A stretch of 64,000 nt of DNA, taken from Ralstonia sp. RRA. Its GTDB lineage: Bacteria > Pseudomonadota > Gammaproteobacteria > Burkholderiales > Burkholderiaceae. Positions 19,043-28,088 of this stretch are shown here, in pieces (position 1 is the first letter of the stretch; each line of letters starts with the position of its first letter). Made by a program: the position numbers and the translations under genes. The DNA lies in assembly GCF_037023145.1 (NCBI RefSeq), contig NZ_CP146091.1, positions 1,488,001-1,552,000 of the forward strand, read 5' to 3'. The notes beneath the pieces are model-generated. The model was given only the letters and a program-made list of their open reading frames with translations, ran no database searches and was not told the origin of the DNA.

Positions 19043-19864
19043 CTAATGGCATAGCGGCGCGGAAACCGCTTGCAGGATTTCCGCGTCGCGTGGCCGCTCG
19101 ATCAAGGCGACCACACTCACATCGGTCGGGTGCGCATTGGCGGGCAGGGGAATGTCGCCTTGCCATTGCGTGCTCGCGCCAGTCAACCGGATTGGCCCGA
19201 TCCATTCCCTTACGACATGGTCGTGGCGTAGTTCCACACCGCCGTTCTCGCCGCCACTCGGGTGGCTCACCAGGTTGTTTTGCGTCAGTGCGATCCACGC
19301 GACGGTTGGGCTGGAGTCGTTGCCAGCGCGCGGCCGTAACGTGAAGCGTGCGCGGGTTTGCAGTGCTGCACGCGGCGTGCTGGTCGCAGTGGCATCGAGT
19401 GCAATGTCCGCCGTGGCAGGCTGCGCATTGCGCGCCGCAATGGCCCGGGAGAAGTCGGTGCGATCTGCCCAACGGCGCAACTCGCGGCCAGAGACGAAGA
19501 CCTCCGGCGTGTAGATTGTTGGCGCGTGCGTGGCATCGCCCAGCGCACGTTGCCGCTCAGAGAAGGCCGCGCGGCCGAAGCTGTCTTTCCAGCCGAGACC
19601 GTCCCAGTAGTCAACATGCAGCGCGAGGGGAATCCAGTGCTGCGTATCGGCCGGTGTGTGGCTGAGCCAGCGGTCAGCCGGCGGGCAACTATTACAACCC
19701 TCGGATGTATAGAGTTCAACAACCGCAACCGTGTGCGGTGGGCTCTGGACGCGCAGCGCGGCGCAATCCGCGGCTGACGCTGGGCGCGCGGTGCTTGTCA
19801 GCGCCAGCAATGTCAGTGTTGCGCTGACACGAAAGTGTCGCAAACGGTGTGGTTGGATGCGCAT
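19043..19864 (-). CDS. DUF1223 thioredoxin-like secreted protein
   Basis: A 273-residue DUF1223 protein. A signal peptide runs to about residue 31 (ends ASA). The mature part begins with a thioredoxin-like segment VAVVELYTSEGCNSCPPAD holding the CxxC pair Cys57/Cys60, followed by HVDYWDGLGWKDSF, typical of the family. It is probably periplasmic with a redox-active disulfide. The start at 19864 follows AGGAGA on the minus strand; a longer open frame to 19957 is less likely. Function of the family is not established. Confidence 0.88.
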   Translation of the reverse strand: MRIQPHRLRHFRVSATLTLLALTSTARPASAADCAALRVQSPPHTVAVVELYTSEGCNSCPPADRWLSHTPADTQHWIPLALHVDYWDGLGWKDSFGRAAFSERQRALGDATHAPTIYTPEVFVSGRELRRWADRTDFSRAIAARNAQPATADIALDATATSTPRAALQTRARFTLRPRAGNDSSPTVAWIALTQNNLVSHPSGGENGGVELRHDHVVREWIGPIRLTGASTQWQGDIPLPANAHPTDVSVVALIERPRDAEILQAVSAPLCH

Positions 19865-20185
19865 GATGGTCTCCTGGCCTGCATGTCGGCACGGGCTTTG
19901 CATGTGGCTCCCGCTTTGCTTAGTCGCGTGGCGCTCGCGGCCCTGACAAAAAAGCATAACTATGGCGAAGGGCGTGCGAGCCCTGATGCTGCCTAGGGTG
20001 GCAAGCTAGAGCCCATGTTCGGGTTCTTGGCTTTGGCATTGCCGTTCGCACGCGCAGCGCCAGCTATGGTTAAAATGAATCGCGCGGTCATACACATTGT
20101 TTGACGAAATCGTGCCGGCCCCCCCGCACGGTTTCCACGCCAACAGCGTGTGCGTTGTTGTCCATTGCAATCGGAGGGCTGTGAA

Positions 20186-20476
20186 ATGGAAATCAAGTTC
20201 GAATCGAAAGAAGAGTATCCCGTCAATAACGAGGGCTTGTTGTTCGACGCACTCGTGGATGGTGAGAAGGTGACCTGCGTGGCAACACGTGAGGCACTGT
20301 GGGAAGGGCTGAGCGGCGACCAGGTTGTATCGCTGCAAGCAGCCTTCGAAGCTGGGCGAGAACGCATCCAGGGCGCCGCCCGCGTGTTGATCGCTGACGG
20401 CGTGCAGCGCGCTCACGGATTGGAAGATTTACCGCAACCGGTGGTGGTCAAGCTCGCGCATATTGCCGTGGTTTGA
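20186..20476 (+). CDS. DUF1488 family protein
   Basis: A 96-residue product of DUF1488 type, common in Burkholderiales: MEIKFESKEEYPVNNEGLLFDALVDGEKV, then a helix around LSGDQVVSLQAAFEAGRERI. A GGAGG Shine-Dalgarno precedes the ATG. No signal peptide or membrane segment is seen. It is followed by a terminator at 20552, so it is a monocistronic unit. Function unknown. Confidence 0.85.
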   Translation: MEIKFESKEEYPVNNEGLLFDALVDGEKVTCVATREALWEGLSGDQVVSLQAAFEAGRERIQGAARVLIADGVQRAHGLEDLPQPVVVKLAHIAVV

Positions 20477-20551
20477 GCATGATCGATTGCCTCTGCAGGC
20501 ATCGGCACGCCCGATGTGCCCGCATGGTGGATACACGTCCACCCTCTGACA

Positions 20552-20577
20552 AAAGCCGGTCCGCGTGACCGGCTTTT
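20552..20577 (+). terminator. Intrinsic terminator after the DUF1488 gene
   Basis: AAAGCCGGTC (20552-20561) pairs with GACCGGCTTT (20567-20576) over a 5-nt loop, with flanking A and T runs. It separates this gene from the hpa operon promoter 30 bp on. Confidence 0.9.
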
Positions 20578-20606
20578 TCATTGCCGATGTTCCAGTGTTT
20601 CCCGAC

Positions 20607-20635
20607 TTGACAGAGCCATCATCTGGTTAGATGAT
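20607..20635 (+). promoter_or_regulatory. Putative hpa operon promoter
   Basis: TTGACA at 20607-20612, a 17-nt spacer, then GATGAT at 20630-20635. The -10 is moderate, and its end overlaps the palindrome at 20634, so a bound repressor would block RNA polymerase. The hpaG1 start is 57 bp from the -10. Confidence 0.55.
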
Positions 20636-20650
20636 TAACATGTTAATTAT
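20631..20650. promoter_or_regulatory. Palindromic operator candidate for HpaR
   Basis: ATTAACATGTTAAT (20634-20647) is a perfect 14-bp palindrome and extends to 20 bp with one mismatched pair. It overlaps the -10 region of the hpa operon. MarR-family repressors such as HpaR bind AT-rich palindromes of this size. The hpaR gene lies at the far end of the same cluster. Confidence 0.6.
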
Positions 20651-20691
20651 ATGGGCAGCTTTGATGCTAGCCCGAAGCCAAGGAGACAGGG

Positions 20692-21453
20692 ATGCGGCGA
20701 GGCAGAGTGGCATTGCCGGATGGTCGGGCGAGCGAAATCGCATGGGCAACGGCGACTGGAGACGCTGAAGCGGTTGCCGCGCAGCGTTGGCTGCCGCCCG
20801 TTCAGGGCGTCGTTGTCGGTGCATTGCTGAACTACCGTGGCGAGTTGGAAAGCTTGGGCGACGCGCTCTCCGCACCGCCTTATCAAGCGCCACCCAAAGC
20901 CCCCATCCTGTATCTCAAACCGGCCAATACACACATCGGCCATGGTCGGGATGTGGCTCTGCCAGCCGACGTCGATGCGGTCTGGGCGGGCGCCTGCCTG
21001 GGCGTAGCGATGGGCCGCACCGCCACACGTGTGAGCGCCACGCAGGCCCACGCATTCATTGCCGGCTACACCATCGTCAATGACCTGACCGTGCCGCATG
21101 CCAGCTATTACCGCCCGGCGATCCGCCACAAGTGTCGTGATGGCTTCTGCCCGATCGGCCCCTGGGTGGTGGATCGAAGCGATGTGCCCAATGCGGACGC
21201 ACTGGACATCACCGTGCGTATCAACGGCGAGATCAGGCAACGCGCCTCCACCGCAACGCTGGTGCGCCCGATCGCGCAACTGCTGGCCGACGTGACCGCC
21301 TTCATGACGCTCGAAGCTGGCGACGTGCTGCTTGTCGGCATGCCCGAAAAACCGCCGCTGGCGCGCGCCGGCGACCGCATCGATATCGACATTGCCAACA
21401 TCGGCACGCTGACGACGCGGCTGGTTAGGCACGCGCAGGAGGCCTCGCAATGA
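20692..21453 (+). CDS. hpaG1: Homoprotocatechuate pathway isomerase/decarboxylase, N-terminal subunit
   Basis: A 253-residue fumarylacetoacetate-hydrolase-fold protein, first of two tandem halves that in enterobacteria form the single HpaG protein. HpaG decarboxylates 5-oxo-pent-3-ene-1,2,5-tricarboxylate and isomerises the product to 2-oxo-hept-3-ene-1,7-dioate. The FAH core is seen in AFIAGYTIVNDLTVPHASYYRPAIRHKCRD (about 121-150, key residues Asp and Lys) and in TLEAGDVLLVGMP near the C-terminus. AAGGAG precedes the ATG. It overlaps hpaG2 by 4 bp (ATGA), so the two are translationally coupled. Confidence 0.93.
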   Translation: MRRGRVALPDGRASEIAWATATGDAEAVAAQRWLPPVQGVVVGALLNYRGELESLGDALSAPPYQAPPKAPILYLKPANTHIGHGRDVALPADVDAVWAGACLGVAMGRTATRVSATQAHAFIAGYTIVNDLTVPHASYYRPAIRHKCRDGFCPIGPWVVDRSDVPNADALDITVRINGEIRQRASTATLVRPIAQLLADVTAFMTLEAGDVLLVGMPEKPPLARAGDRIDIDIANIGTLTTRLVRHAQEASQ

Positions 21454-22220
21454 AGCGCGCACGCATTGCCTATGATGGGGCGATCCATCAAGCGATCGCC
21501 GTACCTGGCGATGACACTCGCTTGCAGCTTGCCGATGGCCGCGTGCTGTATGAAAACGAAGTGACTTGGTTGCCACCGGTCGAGCCGCGCACGATCTTCG
21601 CGTTGGGCTTGAACTATGCCGATCATGCCAAGGAACTCGCTTTCAAGGCACCTGAAGAGCCGCTCGCTTTCCTGAAAGGGCCGAACACGCTCATCGGCCA
21701 CCGCGCCCACACCGTGCGCCCGGCGGGTGTGGCCTTCATGCACTACGAGTGCGAATTGGTGGTGGTGATCGGCAAGACTGCACGCGACGTGTCGCGGGAA
21801 CGTGCCTATGAGGTTGTCGCCGGTTACACGGTGGCCAACGACTATGCCATTCGCGATTACCTTGAAAACTACTACCGCCCGAATCTGCGCGTGAAGAGCC
21901 GCGACACGTGCACGCCCATCGGCCCGTGGCTGGTCGACCGCGACGACGTGCCCAATCCGATGAACCTGGCTCTGCGCACTACCGTCAACGGCCGCGTCAC
22001 GCAAGAGGGCAGCACGCGCGACATGATCTTCGACATCCCGGCGCTGATCGCGTGGTTCTCCAGCTTCATGACGCTCGAAGCGGGAGACTTGATCCTGACC
22101 GGCACGCCCGAGGGTTTGGCCGATACGCAACCCGGCGACGAGGTCGTCACCGAAATCGAAGGCATTGGGCGACTGGTCAGCACCATCGCCGCAGAGCAAC
22201 CGAGCAAGGAGCCCGCATGA
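21450..22220 (+). CDS. hpaG2: Homoprotocatechuate pathway isomerase/decarboxylase, C-terminal subunit
   Basis: A 256-residue FAH-fold partner of the upstream gene. Conserved metal-site and core segments are visible: FALGLNYADHAKEL, FMHYECELVVVIGKTARDV (acidic metal ligands), VVAGYTVANDYAIRDYLENY and MTLEAGDLILTGTPEGL. The last is the canonical C-terminal FAH motif. Start and stop both overlap neighbours by 4 bp (ATGA at 21450 and at 22217), which couples hpaG1-hpaG2-hpaE translation. It acts in the cytosol after HpaE in 4-hydroxyphenylacetate catabolism. Confidence 0.93.
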   Translation: MKRARIAYDGAIHQAIAVPGDDTRLQLADGRVLYENEVTWLPPVEPRTIFALGLNYADHAKELAFKAPEEPLAFLKGPNTLIGHRAHTVRPAGVAFMHYECELVVVIGKTARDVSRERAYEVVAGYTVANDYAIRDYLENYYRPNLRVKSRDTCTPIGPWLVDRDDVPNPMNLALRTTVNGRVTQEGSTRDMIFDIPALIAWFSSFMTLEAGDLILTGTPEGLADTQPGDEVVTEIEGIGRLVSTIAAEQPSKEPA

Positions 22221-23710
22221 ACACGCGCATGCACCCCGTGAGCATGGACCCTGTCAAACACTGGATCGATGGCCGTCAGGTCGATAGCGCCGAGCGTTTC
22301 ATTACCACCAACCCGGCCACGGGTGAAGCGATTGTCGAGGTGGCTTCGGGCGGCGAAGCGGAGATCAACGCAGCAGTAGCGGCCGCCAAGGCCGCATTCC
22401 CCGCCTGGGCCAATACCCCGGCCAAGCAGCGCGCCAAGCTGATACGCCGCCTGGGCGAGCTGATTGAGCAGAACGTGCCGCACCTGGCTGCGCTAGAGAC
22501 GATGGACACCGGCTTGCCGATCGCTCAGACGAGCAAGCAACTGATTCCGCGCGCATCGGAGAACTTCCACTTCTTTGCCGAGGTGTGCACGCAGATCAAC
22601 GGCCGCACGTATCCGGTCGACGACCAGATGTTGAACTACACGCTGTATCAGCCGGTGGGCGTGTGTGCGTTGATCTCGCCGTGGAACGTGCCGTTCATGA
22701 CGGCTACCTGGAAGGTCGCGCCGTGTCTGGCACTGGGCAATACGGCCGTGCTGAAGATGTCGGAGCTATCGCCGCTGACGGCGGACCAGCTTGGCCGGCT
22801 GGCGCTGGAGGCCGGCATTCCGCCGGGCGTGCTGAACGTTGTGCAGGGCTATGGCGCAACCGCCGGGGATGCGTTGGTGCGGCATCCGGATGTGCGCGTG
22901 GTGTCCTTCACGGGCGGCACCGCCACTGGCAAGCGCATCATGGAGCGCGCCGGTCTGAAGAAATTCTCGATGGAGCTGGGCGGCAAATCACCCGTGCTGA
23001 TCTTTGACGACGCGGATCTGGACCGCGCATTGGACGCATCGCTCTTCACCATTTTCTCGATCAACGGCGAGCGCTGCACCGCTGGCTCGCGCATCTTCGT
23101 GCAGGAGAGCGTGTACGACGACTTCGTGCGCAAGTTTGCCGAGCGGGCCAAGCGCCTTGTGGTGGGTGACCCAGCGGATGAGAAGACCAACGTCGGCTCG
23201 ATGATCACGCGTGCGCACTGGGAGAAGGTCACGGGCTACATCCGCCTGGGCGAGCAGGAGGGCGCCAGGGTTCTGGCCGGTGGCACAGACAAACCGGTAG
23301 GCCTGCCTGACCACCTGAAAAATGGCAACTTTGTCGCGCCTACGGTGCTGGCCAATGTGGACAACCGCATGCGCGTGGCCCAGGAGGAGATCTTCGGCCC
23401 CGTGGCCTGCCTGATCCCGTTCAAGGACGAGGCCGACGGCCTGAAGCTAGCCAACGACGTGGAATATGGTCTGGCCTCGTACATCTGGACGCAGGACGTG
23501 GGCAAGGTGCATCGTCTTGCTCGCGGCATCGAGGCGGGCATGGTGTTCGTCAACAGTCAGAATGTGCGTGACCTACGGCAGCCGTTTGGCGGGGTGAAGG
23601 CATCCGGCACCGGGCGTGAGGGCGGCGAGTACAGCCTGGAAGTGTTTGCCGAGATCAAGAACGTCTGCATCTCGATGGGCAGCCACCACATCCCGCGCTG
23701 GGGCGTTTGA
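22217..23710 (+). CDS. hpaE: 5-carboxymethyl-2-hydroxymuconate semialdehyde dehydrogenase
   Basis: A 497-residue NAD-dependent aldehyde dehydrogenase. The catalytic cysteine is Cys287 (INGERCTAGSR) and the general base is Glu253 (MELGGKSPV). The Rossmann nucleotide site includes FTGGTATGK. It oxidises the ring-cleavage product of HpaD. The hpa context identifies the substrate. The ATG at 22217 overlaps the hpaG2 stop; an upstream open frame from 21908 runs inside hpaG2 and is rejected. Length agrees with HpaE enzymes (about 488). Confidence 0.95.
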   Translation: MNTRMHPVSMDPVKHWIDGRQVDSAERFITTNPATGEAIVEVASGGEAEINAAVAAAKAAFPAWANTPAKQRAKLIRRLGELIEQNVPHLAALETMDTGLPIAQTSKQLIPRASENFHFFAEVCTQINGRTYPVDDQMLNYTLYQPVGVCALISPWNVPFMTATWKVAPCLALGNTAVLKMSELSPLTADQLGRLALEAGIPPGVLNVVQGYGATAGDALVRHPDVRVVSFTGGTATGKRIMERAGLKKFSMELGGKSPVLIFDDADLDRALDASLFTIFSINGERCTAGSRIFVQESVYDDFVRKFAERAKRLVVGDPADEKTNVGSMITRAHWEKVTGYIRLGEQEGARVLAGGTDKPVGLPDHLKNGNFVAPTVLANVDNRMRVAQEEIFGPVACLIPFKDEADGLKLANDVEYGLASYIWTQDVGKVHRLARGIEAGMVFVNSQNVRDLRQPFGGVKASGTGREGGEYSLEVFAEIKNVCISMGSHHIPRWGV

Positions 23711-23752
23711 CGCGCCGCTGGACAAACCAAGACAAGGGCGGAAGGAGACACC

Positions 23753-24622
23753 ATGGGCAAGCTGGCCTTGGCCGCAAAGATCACCCACGTACCGTCGATG
23801 TATCTGTCGGAACTGCCCGGCAAGCATCACGGCTGCCGGGCAGCGGCCATTGAGGGGCATCGCATCATCGGGCAGCGCTGCCGGGATCTGGGCGTGGACA
23901 CCATCGTCGTGTCCGACGTGCACTGGCTGGTCAATGCCGGCTATCACGTCAACTGCAACGCGCGCTTCGACGGCATTTACACGAGCAACGAGCTGCCGCA
24001 TTTCATCAAGGACATGCGTTATGCGTATCCGGGCAACCCGGCGCTTGGTCGCCTGATTGCAGAAACGGCAACGGCGCGCGGCGTCTTCACGCGTGCACAT
24101 GAGATCGATAGCCTCGAACTCGAATACGGCACGCTGGTGCCGATGCGCTACATGAACAGCGACCAGCACTTCAAGGTGGTGTCGATTGCCGGCTGGTGTG
24201 CGTGGCACAAGCTGGAGGAGAGCCGCCGCTTTGGCGCCGCGCTGTTCGAAGCCATTGAGGCGAGCGACAGCACCGTCGCGTTCCTGGCCAGCGGATCGCT
24301 CTCGCACCGCTTCAACGATAACGGCAGCCCGGAAGAGTCCATCCACCAGATCAGCCGCGAGTTCTTCAAACAGGTCGACCTGCGTGTGGTGGACTTGTGG
24401 AAGCAAGGCGATTGGAAGACCTTCTGCGCGATCCTGCCCGAGTACGCGTCGTTGTGCGAAGGCGAAGGCGGCATGCACGACACGGCCATGCTGCTCGGCT
24501 TGCTCGGCTGGGATGCCTACGACAAGGGCATCGAAGTCATCACCGATTATTTCCCCAGTTCCGGTACGGGCCAGATCAACGCGATCTTCCCGCTTCCCGA
24601 ACGCGATCAAACCGGGGCGTAA
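23753..24622 (+). CDS. hpaD: 3,4-dihydroxyphenylacetate 2,3-dioxygenase
   Basis: A 289-residue class III (LigB-type) extradiol dioxygenase, which opens the homoprotocatechuate ring between C2 and C3 using non-heme Fe(II). Typical family segments: AAKITHVPSMYLSELPGKHHGCR with the His pair near residues 25-26, VVSDVHWLVNAGYHVN, and VAFLASGSLSHRFNDNG. AAGGAG precedes the ATG at 23753. It lies 42 bp after hpaE and 13 bp before hpaF. Confidence 0.95.
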   Translation: MGKLALAAKITHVPSMYLSELPGKHHGCRAAAIEGHRIIGQRCRDLGVDTIVVSDVHWLVNAGYHVNCNARFDGIYTSNELPHFIKDMRYAYPGNPALGRLIAETATARGVFTRAHEIDSLELEYGTLVPMRYMNSDQHFKVVSIAGWCAWHKLEESRRFGAALFEAIEASDSTVAFLASGSLSHRFNDNGSPEESIHQISREFFKQVDLRVVDLWKQGDWKTFCAILPEYASLCEGEGGMHDTAMLLGLLGWDAYDKGIEVITDYFPSSGTGQINAIFPLPERDQTGA

Positions 24623-24635
24623 GCAGGAGACCGCC

Positions 24636-25025
24636 ATGCCGCACGTCATTGTCGAATACACCGACAACCTGGGCGACGACGCCCGTATCCCGCAACTGCT
24701 GCAGACCCTCAACGAGACGTTGATCGCGCAGAACGGCGTATTCCCAACCGGGGGCATTCGCTCGCGCGCCATCCGGCTGACGGACTACCGCGTTGCCGAT
24801 GGCAAGGAAGACGACGCCTTCGTCCACGTCACGCTCAAGATCGGCGCGGGCCGCACGTCCGAGGTCAAGAAGGCCGCCTGCGATGCGCTGTTCGATGCCA
24901 TCAAAGCGCACTTTGCGGAAGCCTTTGCCCGCCGCTATCTGGCGCTCTCGATGGAGCTGACCGAATTCGACGAGGGCGGCAGCTACAAGCACAACAACAT
25001 CCACGCGCGTTTTCGCAAAGCCTGA
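24636..25025 (+). CDS. hpaF: 5-carboxymethyl-2-hydroxymuconate delta-isomerase
   Basis: A 129-residue CHMI of the tautomerase superfamily. After Met removal, Pro2 in MPHVIVEYTDNL would be the N-terminal catalytic base. It converts 5-carboxymethyl-2-hydroxymuconate to its oxo isomer between the HpaE and HpaG steps. AGGAG precedes the ATG at 24636; the frame is open much further upstream inside hpaD and that is ignored. Length matches HpaF (about 126). Confidence 0.94.
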   Translation: MPHVIVEYTDNLGDDARIPQLLQTLNETLIAQNGVFPTGGIRSRAIRLTDYRVADGKEDDAFVHVTLKIGAGRTSEVKKAACDALFDAIKAHFAEAFARRYLALSMELTEFDEGGSYKHNNIHARFRKA

Positions 25026-25028
25026 CCC

Positions 25029-25832
25029 ATGCTCGAATCCACGACCATCCAGACCATCGCGCGCCGCCTGCACCAAGCCGAGATCGACCGCAAGCAGATC
25101 CGCCAGGTTTCACTCGATCACCCCGAGATCACCATCGAAGACGCCTACGCCATCCAGCGCGAATGGGTGACCATGAAGCTGGAGGAGGGCCGACGCCTGA
25201 AGGGCCACAAGATCGGCCTGACCTCGCGCGCGATGCAGCAGTCCTCGCAGATCGACGAGCCAGACTACGGTGCGCTGCTTGACGACATGTTCTTTGCCGA
25301 GGGCAGCGAGATTCCTGCCAACCGCTTTATCGTGCCGCGTGTGGAGGTGGAGCTGGCCTTCGTGCTCGGCAAGCGGTTGGAGGGGCCGGAGGTGACGCTG
25401 TTCGACGTGTACGACGCGGTGGATCACGTGATCCCGGCGCTGGAGATCATCGATGCGCGTTCACAGTCCATCGACCCGGACAGCGGTCGCCCGCGCAAGG
25501 TGTTCGACACGATCGCGGATAACGCCGCCAATGCCGGCGTGGTGATGGGTGGCCGCCCAATCCGCATGCGCGATGTGGACCTGCGCTGGGTCGGTGCCAT
25601 CCTGTCGCGCAATGCCGTGATTGAAGAGACCGGCGTGGCGGCGGGCGTGCTGAACCATCCTGCCAACGGCGTGGTCTGGCTGGCCAATAAGCTGGCACCG
25701 CACGGTGTGGCGCTGGAGCCGGGGCAAATCATTCTGGGTGGTTCGTTCACGCGCCCAGTGCCCGCGCGCCCCGGTGATACATTTCACTGCGACTATGGTC
25801 CGCTCGGCAGCATCGCCTGCCATTTCGTTTAA
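25029..25832 (+). CDS. hpaH: 2-oxo-hept-4-ene-1,7-dioate hydratase
   Basis: A 267-residue hydratase of the MhpD/HpaH group with the FAH-related fold. Motifs include GHKIGLTSRAMQQSSQIDEPDYG, VEVELAFVLGKRLEG with the acidic metal ligands, PALEIIDARSQ, and GGSFTRPVPARPGD near the C-terminus. It adds water to give 4-hydroxy-2-oxoheptanedioate, the HpaI substrate. Only 3 bp separate it from hpaF, so they are cotranscribed. Confidence 0.95.
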   Translation: MLESTTIQTIARRLHQAEIDRKQIRQVSLDHPEITIEDAYAIQREWVTMKLEEGRRLKGHKIGLTSRAMQQSSQIDEPDYGALLDDMFFAEGSEIPANRFIVPRVEVELAFVLGKRLEGPEVTLFDVYDAVDHVIPALEIIDARSQSIDPDSGRPRKVFDTIADNAANAGVVMGGRPIRMRDVDLRWVGAILSRNAVIEETGVAAGVLNHPANGVVWLANKLAPHGVALEPGQIILGGSFTRPVPARPGDTFHCDYGPLGSIACHFV

Positions 25833-25853
25833 CGCTCAAGGGATGTTTCCGTC

Positions 25854-26657
25854 ATGCAGCTCCCGGTGAACCACTTCAAGCGCGCGCTGGCCGAGCGCCG
25901 CCCGCAGATCGGCCTCTGGCTGGCGATGACGCATCCGTATTCGGCCGAGATCGTCGCGGGGGCTGGCTTCGACTGGCTGCTGATCGACAACGAGCACGCG
26001 CCGAACCAGTTGCAATCCACGCTGGCCCAGCTGCAGGCGGTTGCGCCGTATCCCTCGCACCCGATCGTGCGGCCGGCCTGGAATGACGCCGTCGAGATCA
26101 AGCGCCTGATGGACATCGGTGCACAGACACTGCTGGTGCCAATGGTGCAAAGCGCAGACGAGGCTCGCGCGGCCGTTGAGGCGATGCGCTATCCGCCCGA
26201 GGGCATTCGCGGCGTGGGCAGCGCGCTGGCCCGCGCGTCACGCTGGAATCGCGTTGACGACTACCTCCGCCGTGCCAATGCGGAAATGTGCACGCTGGTG
26301 CAGGTGGAAACGACCGAGAGCCTGGCGCATCTCGATGCGATTCTTGCGGTGGATGGGGTGGACGGTGTCTTTATCGGACCAGGCGATCTGGCTGCGTCCA
26401 TGGGCCACCTAGGCGAGCCCGGCCATCCGGAAGTCCGCAAGACGATCGACGACACGATTCGCCGTATCGTGGCCTCGGGCAGGGCGGCGGGCATCCTCTC
26501 GGCTGACCAGGCGCAGGCCAAGCATTACTTGTCGCTTGGGGCGACTTTTGTGGCAGTCGGAACGGACGTCACCTTGCTGGCCCGCAGCGCCGAGCAACTG
26601 GCTCAGGCGTTCAAGGGCGAGGGCGCCAAGCCGCAGACGGGCGGCAGCGTCTACTGA
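25854..26657 (+). CDS. hpaI: 4-hydroxy-2-oxoheptanedioate aldolase
   Basis: A 267-residue class II (metal-dependent) aldolase of the HpcH/HpaI family. It cleaves the last intermediate to pyruvate and succinate semialdehyde. Characteristic segments: [48 protein letters not shown] and [14 protein letters not shown], which carry the Arg/His/Glu/Asp active-site residues. It is the last gene of the operon and converges with hpaR (6 bp between stops). Confidence 0.95.
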   Translation: MQLPVNHFKRALAERRPQIGLWLAMTHPYSAEIVAGAGFDWLLIDNEHAPNQLQSTLAQLQAVAPYPSHPIVRPAWNDAVEIKRLMDIGAQTLLVPMVQSADEARAAVEAMRYPPEGIRGVGSALARASRWNRVDDYLRRANAEMCTLVQVETTESLAHLDAILAVDGVDGVFIGPGDLAASMGHLGEPGHPEVRKTIDDTIRRIVASGRAAGILSADQAQAKHYLSLGATFVAVGTDVTLLARSAEQLAQAFKGEGAKPQTGGSVY

Positions 26658-26663
26658 GGGGCG

Positions 26664-27128
26664 TTATTCGTCGCCGGTAAAGCGGGACATCGGCGTGTGC
26701 GTTTCCATCACCCGGATGGATTCGTCGATGGCCACATAGAGCGCATCCAGACGCGCGCGTCCAAGCTGGGCTTCGATGCGTGCATACTCCGCGTCCACTT
26801 GCGGCTCTACATCGGCCAGGAACCTGCGGCTCTTGGGCGTGAGCGAAATCACCTGCCGTCGCTGATCCACCGACGATCGCGTACGCACGATCATCTCGGA
26901 CTGCTCCATCGCCGCCAGCATCCGGGTCAGGCTCGGGCTGAGGATCAGGCACGCATCGGCGAGCTGGTTGGGCTCCATGTCGCCGGTGTCGTTGAGCGTA
27001 CGCAGCACACGCCATTGCTGTTCGGTGATGCCGTGCTCGCGCAGGATCGGCCGGAAGCGCGCCATGAAGGTCTCACGCGCGCGCAGCAGCAGATGCGGCA
27101 AGTTACGGTGCTTGAAGGTGGATGCCAT
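26664..27128 (-). CDS. hpaR: MarR-family repressor HpaR
   Basis: A 154-residue MarR protein of the homoprotocatechuate-operon repressor group. It begins MASTFKHRNLPHLLLRARE and has the winged-helix segment LADACLILSPSLTRMLAAME with the wing SSVDQRRQVISLT. HpaR represses the meta-cleavage operon until the aromatic substrate is present. Here the gene is downstream of and convergent with hpaI, and 12 bp behind xthA on the same strand, so it may share the xthA promoter. The palindrome before hpaG1 is its likely target. Confidence 0.93.
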   Translation of the reverse strand: MASTFKHRNLPHLLLRARETFMARFRPILREHGITEQQWRVLRTLNDTGDMEPNQLADACLILSPSLTRMLAAMEQSEMIVRTRSSVDQRRQVISLTPKSRRFLADVEPQVDAEYARIEAQLGRARLDALYVAIDESIRVMETHTPMSRFTGDE

Positions 27129-27140
27129 GCCGAACCTACC

Positions 27141-27950
27141 TTATGCGTCGCGCAGCGCAGCGACCACCGGCGTGTGGTCGGACGGCTGCTCCCACCCTCG
27201 CGGCACCTTGTCGATATGGCACGACTCGCACAGCTTGGCGAGTTCGGGTGACAGCATGATGTGGTCGATGCGCAGGCCGGCGTTGCGCCTGAAGCCGAAC
27301 ATCCGGTAATCCCACCAAGAGAACAGCTTGTCTTCCTGCTCGAACATGCGGAAGGCGTCGACCAGCCCGGCACGCTCCATCGCCCGAAACGCCGCACGTT
27401 CTTCCGGCGACACCAGGTTCTGGCCTTCCCACTTCTTCGGGTCGTGCACGTCGCGGTCTTCCGGGGCGATATTGAAGTCGCCCAGCAACATCAGACGGGG
27501 GTGCACGGCCATCTCGTCTTTCAGCCACGCTTGCAGCGCTTCAAGCCAGCGCAGCTTATAGACAAACTTGTCGGAGTCCAGCGCCTGGCCGTTGGGGATG
27601 TAGGCGGAGATCACGCGCACCGGGCTGCCGGCCATGTCATAGGTGGCGGCCACGATGCGTTGCTGTTCGTCGGCAAAACCGGGAATGTTCTTCACCACGT
27701 CGCGGCCCTCGGGCACGGCAGCCTTGCGCGCGAGGATGGCGACGCCGTTGTAGGTCTTCTGGCCCGTGAAGAGCGACGCATAGCCTGCGGCGTCCAACTC
27801 TGCCAGTGGGTAGTGGTCATCGGGCAGCTTGAGTTCCTGCAGGCAGAGCAGGTCGATGGGCGTGCCGTCGGCTTCGCGTTCTGCCAGCCATTGCAGCACC
27901 TGCGGCAGGCGGACTTTGAGGGAGTTGACGTTCCAGGTGGCGACACGCAT
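27141..27950 (-). CDS. xthA: Exodeoxyribonuclease III
   Basis: A 269-residue EEP-fold nuclease (268 in E. coli) with AP endonuclease and 3'-5' exonuclease activities in base-excision repair. It starts MRVATWNVNSLKVRLPQVL (metal-site Asn). The metal-binding Glu is in LLCLQELKLPDD, the catalytic Asp/Asn in LLGDFNIAPEDRDV, and the catalytic His in QPSDHTPVVA. The start at 27950 is fixed by the conserved N-terminus; the frame runs open to 29009 antisense to codA, which is not real. hpaR follows after 12 bp. Confidence 0.95.
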   Translation of the reverse strand: MRVATWNVNSLKVRLPQVLQWLAEREADGTPIDLLCLQELKLPDDHYPLAELDAAGYASLFTGQKTYNGVAILARKAAVPEGRDVVKNIPGFADEQQRIVAATYDMAGSPVRVISAYIPNGQALDSDKFVYKLRWLEALQAWLKDEMAVHPRLMLLGDFNIAPEDRDVHDPKKWEGQNLVSPEERAAFRAMERAGLVDAFRMFEQEDKLFSWWDYRMFGFRRNAGLRIDHIMLSPELAKLCESCHIDKVPRGWEQPSDHTPVVAALRDA

Positions 27951-28088
27951 GGGGGATCGGTCCTTGCAAATGGCGACGGCGCATACAAGCGGCGCCGTCC
28001 AAATCGAGCGTATTGTGCCATCAAGCGCCCAAGCTACCGCCATACCCGCTTGAGGTAGATTGGCAGCCATGTTGCATGAGGAGCCCGT

